Origin: Paragonimus skrjabini miyazakii
Lineage: Eukaryota > Platyhelminthes > Trematoda > Plagiorchiida > Troglotrematidae
Reading direction: 5' to 3'
DNA length: 64,000 bases
Assembly: GCA_014338405.1 (NCBI GenBank)
Contig: JTDE01000039.1
Span: 307,161 to 371,160 of the forward strand
Made by a program: the position numbers and the translations under genes. Positions 13,401 through 25,400 of this stretch are shown piece by piece. Positions within the stretch are counted from its first letter, which is position 1. Every line of letters starts with the position of its first letter. The notes beneath the pieces were generated by a model. The model was not told where the DNA came from, did no database searches, and was given only the letters and a program-made list of their open reading frames with translations.

Positions 13401-16400
13401 AACTTCATTTCTGGGCAACTTTTACTTATAAGCGGAGTAAATTATGTATATCAACGGTTGAATGAATTATTAGTGAAAAGAAATATTGCGTTAATGGTAG
13501 CACCGTTTACAAACTATAAAACCGGCCAGGGTCCCGAGGTAAATAGCAAACTTTAAACAGGAATAAAAAGCTTGGAAAATTTCGGTTCTTAAAGTAGCGT
13601 ATGCGTCTGAAGTTACTACTGGTAAACGTTTCGCATCTTGTTGATGTTTTATTCAAATAAATTATCCCGGTTCATGTTAGATGAAAGCTGCACAATCTGG
13701 CGCCTGCATTATTTGAGGTGATATCTGCCGGTTCTGTTTTGGGATCTCCACTATTCAAAACTTTGTGTTTGGGCAGAAAATTACCTTCAAGTTTTCTTTT
13801 TGAAAATGCATCGGTTTAGTAAGGGTTGCACATTCTCCTTTGATAATTAGTACCATAATGCTTTCAACGCTTCGGTCATGAACAAACGCTTGTGTGGACT
13901 GTTAATCCGAAACTGCAAGTTTCCAATGTACTAACTAGATAAGTTTATGTGACTAGGGTAGCGCCATATAGGTAGTAAACTGAGTAAAAAACGTAATTTC
14001 CGATGAAGCGTTTGAGTACAAAGAAGCTGTGAAATGTTTTCAAGCAGTGGTGATTTTCCATTGGGTAGTGAAAACTTACTTATACATATTATAACTAAGC
14101 TTAATGGTACATACTCTATAATGTGGTTAGAACAATGTACTCAAATTTTGACAGTTTGGCTAAGATTACACAAGACTTCCGTTTATTACTTACGCAAACG
14201 TCTTTTCATGTAAATTAATTGTAATATTTTTTAGGAAAAAATAATCTTTTAGTTAACTTCAGAGTATGGTAAAGTTACTCTATGTTTATTCGTTCGTCGT
14301 GGAACGAAATGTTGGTTGTAGATCTGAAAAAAGGCGGATGACCGTAGGCTTCATGAAAATTATATTAACAGATTAACAGATGCTGAATTTCAGTCATTCG
14401 GAAGCGTTATTGACTGTAAAACGATACACATATGAAATCATACGAAGTGGACGGGCTGACATTAAGTTTGTTCGTTCATATTTTCGTTTGAGATAACTGA
14501 CAAATGGGACACTTATGAGTACAAGTATTCAGTATTAATTTTCCAATATTCATCGACATTGAAGAGGAACAAATATATGATACTAGGATGTGGGGTGTGG
14601 AACACAATTTAGCACATTGGCGGATGGAAGATAATTGTGCTTTGGAGTTTAGAGCGCACATACGCATATATGCATATGCATATACAATGCTGCTCTGAAA
14701 TGGTTTGTCAAGGCAGCCTCAGTGAAATACAGAAGGCATAGTCAAATATGAAACAATATGATCCTAATTATCGGATCAAAAGTAACCCAATTTAAAAAAA
14801 TTGAATGTTACTACTCCTGACAAAATAGTTGCGAAAGTGATCACTTAAATGTTATGAATTTGTTGATATAATCAATCATAAATGCGGAATGTTTATAGTA
14901 TGCCGTCTGCAAGTCCGTCCCAAATGAACGGATCTAATCAAACTGCGGACTGATAAGCTGTCAAATCTGCATTCTAATGTTGAACTGCTGGTCACTTTTG
15001 ACCATTTCAATACTAGAGTGCACACCCGTAGCACGTGGGTCAGGTTACTGTGCTCGTGCTAGAAAACAACTAAGAGGTGAACAGAATGAATCGAAGTTGC
15101 ACCACGTCTTATTCAGATTGAAGTTTATCTAAACCGGTGTACAGCGGGACGTCGCATAAATAACCTTGAACCAGTAGACCAGGCTGTACTGCAGAATTCA
15201 TGAAAACATTTTCATTCCTGGCGTTAGTTTTTGGTTGGCCGTGCGATGACAATTGTTAGTCGGTCTGTAACACTATAATTTCTGTCGACCAAGAAGCCAC
15301 GTCCGAAACAGTTCCAAACATCACATCGCAGAATTCAAAGTGATAATTAGGACGTTTTATAATTGTGCTTTCTTCTTTTGGAAGCTGTACACAACTACCC
15401 TAATCGATGGGGAATTTAGCAGCTGATACTACTGATTAAATGCTGTGTAGTAACAAGGTAATAATCTTTCATTTAACTATAAAGGGTGAGCCAAAATATC
15501 ACTGTGGCTAAATGCAAACCGTTTCATTGAAAGGGACAATATCTTGCAAAAAAGGCCATAGAATTGAGGTAATAATTAACGTCTAATGGTCGAAGTTTAT
15601 TCGATTTTCATAACTCCATCGCAATAATTATCCAGAAGTTAGAAATAATCAGGTTAAACCGAAGCATTTTCAAACTTCGTTGAGTAAATCAATTGCAGTG
15701 AGTCTTTCATATGTAAGAAAACGTAGAAATAGGGATCAGGTGAATCGCTTTAGTGTGGAAATGAAATCTTTTCATGTTTGTCACGTTATCTATTCAAACA
15801 AAACACAGCCACATGTTGTGTGAGTACTTCAGTATTTTTAAAACTAACTAACCAAAACCAAACACAGAAAAACAACCCAATAGGACAACTGTGCTATATA
15901 CTGAAATATAAACACTTTTGTTTTAAGCGCCAAGATCAAGGAAGCGACCCAAGCGCTTGCTTATTATTGAGCTCTCTTGAGTACGGTTAATAAATGTCCT
16001 CATTGCAGTTTCAAATCCTTAAGGGAACTATAAACATACCTTTCGTAACATATCCGTAGTAAGTAACATTTTTTAAAATGTGATATTGAATTTCCTGTTT
16101 ACTTCTTTCTTATTTTCAAAATCCGTTAAACCGCGCACCCTTTGTGGTGTTATATTCATTTACTTTACCCGACTATATTGACCGGTAGGATTCAAGCGTT
16201 TTTTGCGCAACGCAAAATGACTGGCAGCTGCGTACACCTTCATTGTCACGAAATATAATATTGTACTCTAAAACAGTAATGATACTGAAATTTTTTTGTC
16301 AAGAGGGCTGTTTACTTGATCTAAATCCACTATACAAAATAAGCAGTGTATAAAGTCAAAATAACATGTCAGTGAACATAATGTACATATACCACTCTAA

Positions 16401-19400
16401 CGATTGACTGCTGGGGAGGTTCTAATCACCGTTGTAAATGTTGCCTAGTTCACACAAGAAGGTCAGCACATTTGTACTTTGTGCATGCATTCTAATATAG
16501 CTTCTGGCTGAGATAAGCTTGAAAATAACAAGTGAATTTTCCTTTGGATATGTTGACAGTCAGGTGACTAACTCGACCTGGTTGCTGACTAGTAAGCGAA
16601 CACCGTTTCACATTCTGTCGCAAACCGAGAGACGGGTATATTTTTAGAAGCAAATGATCCATCAGTCTTGGTTACAAAAATTTTTAAATGTAGTTTGGTG
16701 GTCAGGTGTAGTTCACCAGAATTACCTTCGTCTGTCTGCAAATAAATAATCACATTTGTATAACTCGAAATTCTTGGCTAGTTTTTCCCTTTTCTTTCAT
16801 CATGCACATTTTTGTCCACAGTCCTTACCTTTGTTTTCAATGAACCGGGTTTATTTTGCCAAATTCCAGCCACCAGCTCCAGTCTTAGCGATGCTGAAAT
16901 CCCTGCCATTGTGGGCATTCATTGTGATGGTTGTCGGCTACGACTGGAACAGCTACACATTTTTGACCAGTATGCCAGCCTTTATGCGGGAGGCACTACG
17001 TTTTGATATAGATGAGGTGAGTGGATAAATCGTTTTCACAAAATATGCAATGCATTGTCATTTGTGCAAGTTTTCGATGTAAAATTGATTTGAATATGTT
17101 AAAGGGAAATGTACTTTCATTTATTCTTCACGCGAAATGACGCATGCTGGTCAAGTAATCATTAAACCACTTTTGATAATCTTGTAGCTGGATTGATGAT
17201 TACTAGTCTATTTAGTGACATATAATTTAGAACTATATTTACCACAACCTTAAAACAAATGCTGTGTGTTATAAAGTGAATAACATAAAAGTATCTCCAA
17301 TGTCAAAGAGCCTATTCTTAGACCAGCTCCGTCAGGATACAACCAATCTAATCATTAAGAAAAAAGAAGGAGAAAATAAAAATGGGAATAGACAAACAAC
17401 CGTACTGAACTCAACCTTCAAACCTCAGTCAGCTGAAACCACAGGGATAACACTGCACGTTTTTTCAACGTTTGCCGATAATAAACCCGTACGAGTATCG
17501 AATTATGTGAAATTAACTTATTTCATTGATATTGACAATCACAGAATACCGGCCTGTCTGCATTACCATATATCGGACTTTGGTGTGGCCAATTTATCTC
17601 TGGTTGGTTATCCGATTGGATTCTTTCAAGAAAATTTTTTTCGGTGACTATTGTCAGGAAGTTGATGACTGCAGTCGGTAAGAATGTCCGTTCATCAAAA
17701 CACATTGTTACGCTGTCTCATTTCGAATTCTCTTTGTATGTGTCGATGCTCCACTTGTTGGAAACAGAGAACCGACATAGATTGCACGGTTTAGTCACTT
17801 TCTTCAACTGAACGTATTAGACTAATTTGGGCAGCTAAGTTATCTAAAACGTTTTCAACTGTTTAGAGACTGCAATTTGTTATGCATTTTTCTGCTGATG
17901 GAATATCGGGACATGGGGCAAGATAGCGAGAACTATGTAGGTGTTATACTCCAGTTGATTGCGCAGTGTCATTGAAAGTGTTTTGGATGTGTAGATGCAC
18001 ATTTAAATATAAGTGGTTCGCTAGGGATTTTGGTTCACTTTAACCTAACAAACATACATCAGTTAGGTGAATGATCAGTTTTACGTCAACAACAAAGATG
18101 CAATAATTTTTGCTCAGCATGTGAATAACGGAATGCTGAGAAAGAATGCCTGAAGGACTACTGACTTATTTTAGACCTACAAACGTTCACCTGATATTTA
18201 CCGATTCAATCCACAACACATTGTATGTGTTTAATTACAAGTGAAGTGTAAGAATGATGTAAGACTGCCATAGATAAACTGGATAATACTGTTAGTAACC
18301 GGTTTATGTATCATAAATGACAGAAGGTGGATAGTTAAAACGAGGCGTGTCTCAAGTCACCTTTTCAACTTCGAGACAATACTTACATCAGAACGTTGTT
18401 CTGATTAAAATAAATGCTTAGTTATATATGGCTACAGTCGGAACGATTTCAGTTAACAGATGTGAAACGCAGCTGTAGAAGTTCGTAGATGTCAACTTGT
18501 CGCAAACGTTATTTGGACACAACAAAGAGTAACTTCTAGTTAGACACGAGGGCAGTTTTGAGATAATTGGGGGCAAACCAATTTATCCGCTCTAACCTCT
18601 TACATAGGATGAGATAAATGATCAGACTAAGTATCAACACCTCAAGCTGTTGCCTTCACATTTTACTTTTCTGTCTCCGTTCATGGCACATTGACGTCAA
18701 CCGCAAGCCAATGAGTCTATGGTTGTGTTACTCAATCGGATTGAAACAGCCGTGATTCTTTGACCTTCTGTGAAGGCCTTGTAGCAGTCACCAACTAGAC
18801 ATGTCTAGTAGAGTTAAGTGTGACATGAAAGCGGTGAGCACGGCGTTTTATATGCACCACCTTACTTCCCTCTGTAGCTCATTTCCTCGGCTAAATGTGT
18901 AGAAATCTTGCTGTCACTTTTTTAGTTCATAAGTAATTTCCGGGAAATGAGGTTTATCACGATAATTTTTTAAAATTTAGACATCGCTCTTTCTGAAGGT
19001 ACAATATTTGAACTGGTTTATTGATCGCGGTGAGGATGCTGCTCTTGGAAATCTATTGGATTGTTTCAAATCAAGCTCCGATTAAGCATATGACGAATAT
19101 TGATTAAACTGAACATACACATAGAAACATCCACAAAGAAGCAAACTTAGATCTCAATACCACAATACGGACAAATTATGTATGAATTAACAGAAAATAT
19201 TTTAGTGTCACCACCACTTTTGTCATTTGTCTCTCCACTTTTTGCTGCAAATGTTCAAAAGGTTCTCCAACTTCAGGATGAATCTCAACTAAGGCTTGGT
19301 ACGGCTCTAAAATGAGACATTCGACTAGCATCCTTTGTCTAACCATATTTTTGACTTGTTCTTCTAATGCGTTTAATTCGCATAACGTTACGAGATCCTT

Positions 19401-22400
19401 TACAAAACTTCACCATGGGAAACCAACAATATATCATATTTGACAGCACAATTTTGCATGTGTAACGCCCATACTGTTCCAAATTCGAGAGGACACACTT
19501 AGGAGTTTGGCATTGCATTCGTCTGCAAACATGCATCACGTGAAAGAGTGTTCTCGATAATCAAAAAACCGTTGATCTGTTTTACAAGACACCGAAATAT
19601 ACGACTGACTGCATTGAAACCTGTTTACAGTTAATTAAAATCTCGACAAAAGCATTGTTAACGAACAGTCAGTTAATTTTATTTTGGATGCCTATTTTAT
19701 TGTCAAGTACGACGAGACAGCAAATTTAATTTTGATTCAAAACCGTTTCTGCTATGATCAAACTGCCTTGTTTTCAGGGATGTTTGGACCTGCGATAATG
19801 TTGCTGTTGATCAGCTTTCTTGATTGCCGAGCCAAGTACGCCGTGGTTGCTCTATTCACAGTGGGTTTAATCTTGAACAGCGGTGTATTTGTTGGTGGAT
19901 TATTAAACCCAGTTGAGCTGAGTCCACAATATGCGGGGCTAATTTTCTCAGCGGCAAATACACTGAGCTCCCTAACCGGTGTGGGTGCTCCGTTGTTGGC
20001 CAGCGTTTTGACACAAAATGTGAGTTTAGCCGGTCCATATGAAAATGGGTGTTAATAATTAAAATTTGACGTTTTGAGCTAAAAACGAACATTTTTATTA
20101 TTCTGATTACGCATTAATGAGAAACTGTTCACAATTTGGTGGACAACGTTGATTTGGACATTACTGAAACCACTACTTATGGTTTTACACGAGTTATTAC
20201 ATGTTAACTAAAAGTTGACTTTTCATTATAAACTTGAGGAGCGCAGTTTAGGGATCACAAGATGAATGCATAAATAGTTTTACTCATGGATAGTCGAGAA
20301 TTTGCCCTGTACTGATTAATTACTATTCCCGTTGAGTACATGTTTCACATTTGGAAACCTGTAAGACCTCTTGTTTCAACAGGCAAAACTAAGCTGTTGG
20401 TAAAGTTGATCAGTGGGGCATATCCCGTCACGATCAGCAGTTGAACAACAGTTCACGTTCTTTTGAGACAGCCGTGCTAGTCATTACCTCGTTGACGTAA
20501 CTAGATTGAACATTCGGTGAATGAGCTCACGTTGGGCATTAGTGAGCCATTTCTAAACTCTCGGCAACATTTTCTTGTGACCCAGGCTTAGTTTGCTCGA
20601 TCACATCGAGCGAAAAGTAAAATGTTGATATCTTCACATTCCGTTGATGGAAGAAATGTTCTACCGCCGGCCTCTAAAATCAGTGTATGCTATAATTAAA
20701 GTTGTCTTTGTTTGAAAACATCAGTGAAGTTCAATCCCCTCAGTTGATTACTTCAGCTATTTTTAACTGACTAATATACATTTTGCTCAATGGAGCAAAG
20801 CAACAATGCTATCTTGTTCTCCTAGTGTAAGTATTTCGATGGGGGGAATCTGAACAGAAACGATCTACAAATATGTGATTTACACTTCATATGATTTAAT
20901 GATAGTTGCTCGCCAACGCGCTAACCTACGTTAATAATCCCGGTTTCTCTTGAAGATTTTCTAAAACCGATTTCATACCATCATCAATTTTGAAATCACC
21001 ACACTTGTCTTTCCGAAGGGTTTGATCCGCTTCAACTTTGTCGACCTCACAACCAAGGCTATGTAGATAAAACAGTACCTACGACATCAGTATGTACCTG
21101 GGCGTTTATTATCACAACCGACTATCCTTGAAAGCATCAATGAGGGTATACTTCAGTCAACATCAAAGATGGGTACCAGATCATACCTTTCTACCTATCC
21201 TTTGAATCTTTCCTGGATGTAACATCCAAGTTTTATGAGGCCCTTTCAGAGAAGTGTCATTCTCAAGTGTGATGTTGTCTTTAGTAGCCGAATTTCCTAG
21301 TATGAACGAATCATTTCCCATCGACGAGTTGCTTTATTCGATAACAACCCATTCATTGGTTATTTTATTCTTATACAGCTAGCCCAATTATAGTTGTGAA
21401 TTGTTGCGTCTGCCTTCAACAACAGCAAGTACAGTTGTGAAAAACTTCAGGCTGAATATTTGTATAGCTGACTGGTCTTGCATTTCAAATTTGACTTTTC
21501 TGTTTGCTAACTTCCAAATCTTTCTTTCGCTATAATAATCGTCAATATGAGGCTTATTGTTGTACTAATTGAGTGCTTTAAGCTCTCTATTGGGAAACTA
21601 AAGAGCAGTCTTGTGGTATGAGAATTCAATTAGGGACAAGCAAAAGTGTCGTTATTCTTTCATCTTCTTCGTGAAGATTATAGTGTGTAAGTTTTATCGA
21701 CAACCCGTGAGTCCACAGGAAAAAATGCATGAACTGACAAATTTGATGCTTCTAAAATCAGATACATGCTGTGTTGTTGTTTTCGTTATGTTTAAGGATG
21801 GGTGGATCAGGAAAAACCAACGATAATACAAACTCAACGAAGCAGGGGACAACAGCACTGCTATAAAAGCTGGTGGCAGACAACTTTGGATGTTGTTATT
21901 GCACAGACATAAAAAAGTCAATGGAAGAAACCGGAATCAACAGCAGTGGAACATTTTGAATAGGAGGCACTTCTTGTACCGGAAGTAGCTAATTCAGATT
22001 CAATCAATGAAGTGTTGTTTCAGCATAACTTGAACGACTTTTTGAATTAACAGAAAACTTAGAACACATTTTGACAAAAATGTCAATATTGACTTTTATG
22101 GATGTGGATACTTTTCTGACGAGTATACTCTTTCATAAGGAAGTTGAATGTAGAAGTGAATTTGTCTCTAGCTGCAAGTATGATACACGCGTTCCATTTG
22201 AATGAATATAGTTACTGTTTTTTCTTGCACACAAACATCCGTCTTAATTTTTAGTGTCTCATACAGACGGATAGACGGTGTTCTGTCAGGTTTAAATGTG
22301 GCGGATATCTTCTCATGTACTATAACTAAATCCTTAGTTTGTAAACCGTACGTTGGCGATATTTTGATTTTTACGGATAATGATCAATTTGCTCTGTTTT

Positions 22401-25400
22401 TCGCTTACGTCTACACTATTCGCCAAAGCTGAACTCAAACGACAGTAAGGACCTCTTAGATGTATTCCCTGTTACACTAGCAGATGGAGCGCTCCACCCC
22501 ACATTTAATGGCAAGGCAACAAAGATGGTCAGACTTGCTTCGATTGAGTACAAACCTCGTTTGTTCAAACACTCATTTTATTCAGCCGGGCATATTTGCA
22601 TCTCTGGTGAGACATCTGAGAATACCCAGAAAGCCTTCATTTGCTAAATTTATTGTGGTACATAGAAGAGAAAACACAGAGCAGCAGTTCTATAAAGACG
22701 GCTGTTGAAAATAATGCACATCTCTTATTGCCATCTATTAAAAGTTTTCCTGCGGAAACAAAGGTAGGACTTGGCTCCAACGTACGCAGCACCGCAGTTT
22801 CGCTGAGTTCAAATCACCAGAGGACTAGTTCTCCATAATCAGGAACGTTGTTCTTCAAACTACGGTTCTCTCTCGTTGTGAACCAGTTCAGTTGTGGTTG
22901 CACTGAATTATGCTGTGGGTAAGCAGATCGACAACTATCATGAGCAACGCAATACATCCCTAAATAGTGTAAATAACTGATAACCCATCAGCCTGAAATT
23001 GGTGAAGCGACTGCTTGACATCCCATTTCAGTGGGTGCTAGACACTTCGTAGCAACGGGCCACCAACTTGACCCAGTTAATTCGCTGGACATACTATTAC
23101 GCAGTCAAAACCCGAAGTATAGCATTTTGTGAAGCAATGTCTGTTTGAACCTAACAACAAATGCTGTATATAAAAATGCCGGGAGCAACCTACCGGGTTG
23201 CCTTAGTCCTGAGTACGTATCACTTGACGTGTTTGTAGACATATCAGTTTACCAATTGTATTTATTTGTTTGATGTCTGTAACTTACATGTTTTAGGTTC
23301 GCAACTGACGAGGCTAAACGAAATATAAATCAAACATCCTTCTCAGCTGATCCCAGCTGTCACATTCTTGTAGGTTTTTCAGTCAGCCGCTTTTGAAAAA
23401 GCACTAGAATCGTGGTTTGTTCTTGTTTTGGATAATCAGTAGTATATATCACTGGAACTCCGACCGTGCATTCAGAAAGCACCCGTGTTCACCACTGACC
23501 TCGTATTAAACATGCAACAAAGTGTTGACAAACAACGACATGTCATTCTTTCATTCTAACAAAATTGGTCGAAGAGCATCCCGTGTTTGAATTGTCATAT
23601 AGAGAACATGAAACAATTTGACTGTGTTATCAGCCTATAAAAAACAAACTTCATGGGCATGGAAATGGATGCCACTCAATTCGAACCGACTTTTGAAGTA
23701 AATCCAAGCGATTCAGATAAGTCACACTACGAAACCGAATTTGGAATCTTGTTTGATCAGCTTGTTGATCTCACAACGCCTTCAACTCAGAGTCAGAGTT
23801 TGTTAAAAGCCAAACTAGTTGGCTTGAAGGATTAGGTCTGTGTTTCAGTGATCCTTCATACATGTGCAGACACCAAATAACAGATAAGTGCTCTCAAGGA
23901 ATTGAAAACTAATGAAGATATTGTTATAGTGTAGTATGGGAAGAGATCTGATGAGATCATTTCAGAGAGTTTTAGTGATCGAGCCAAACCGAACACAGGC
24001 CTACAAATTTCACAGTCGACGCCTAATTTGATAATGTTTTACTGAGGGGAAAACAGATGCCAGGCGAGTTCAAAAAATTATTGTCATGCTGATGATTTGC
24101 AAGCATAGCAACACAATCTTCAAACAGCTGGCCTAAAAATCCCACTGATGTATGATGTCTCAAACAACTCATAAACCTAAAGTGCCTACTCGATTTATTT
24201 TTGTTGTGAACAACTCCACGTATCCTCAGTTTATCAGATGGCTGGTAGATATTTTTAAAACCAAAGGAAAAGAGTTGACAAAACAGGGACTGCGGAGCTC
24301 ACAAACCCCACCTTGTTTTTAAGGTGACCCATTTAACCAACATCTAACTGTTCTTTTAGTGTTCAGTCGTGGTTACCTGATGTGCCCTTAATTTCATTTT
24401 TATTTTCACGATGATGGCTTTAAAAAGTCTGACAAAATGGTAATGAGCAGCTCGCTAGACTCACTGCATGGTGAGATCGTAATGTCGAGGCTGGAATAAA
24501 AAGCTGTCAGACACAATTAATCAGGTTTCTACTTACATGTGATACCTGAATAATTGAGTATCAATTGCAGATTTATCATAATCGACTTGGAAACTTTCTG
24601 ACAGGGTATAATTCACTCCACACCGTTTACGTGTAAGCCTAAGTGAGCAATAGTTCGGTGGTTATTCGCGGTAAGCCAATTACCAAAAAATCTGAAAGAA
24701 CTATGCTACGCTGGCTGTGCTTGTAACCCAAATGAACCGGAGAGTATCATTATCTGTTATTCCGTCCAAAAATTGTTTTACAATCAAGAAAATATGCATG
24801 GTTGAAACAATAAAATAAAAGTTATTACCAATGAAAGAGCTGGCGCAGTCAAATGAAAATCCCGACATGCCCATCAAGCTGGTTCACAAAGAGCTATAAC
24901 CTACAGTACAGCAAAAGATTGCATCCAGATATCTTAAAGAAGCGGAAATTTAACACATGTCGAAACTTAGTCTGGAATTGATTTCACATCAGGTCGCTCA
25001 GCTATGCCTCACTGAACGCATTAGAAACATTCTCTTGCCACCAGTCAAAATGCCGATTTTGTTTCCTTCACTATTCATTGTATTTAATTGCTTACCTGTC
25101 ACTACAATGACGGATAGACAGTTAAGGAAACAAGCCAAGAATCGTCTAACATAGTGACTCGGCAGACCTGATAATAACCATGTCTTAATCACTCGAAGCT
25201 CGGCCTCATCGATCGCCAAGCACATAACTCAGGACAGGTGCACACCCAAAATAGGTTCATCACTCCATGTAATCGTAACGTATAACCGGGAAAGACCAGT
25301 CAAGATTTTTTTATATTTTGCCATTCATTTGTCTCAAACCATTTTTGTGTGATCAAATAAATTAACAGTTACATTGTGCCCGCCTAATATCTCCTAACTT

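Noticed and set aside
14660..14690. ATGCATAT-type tract as a microsatellite or origin
   Set aside because: Too short and irregular to be more than local low complexity.
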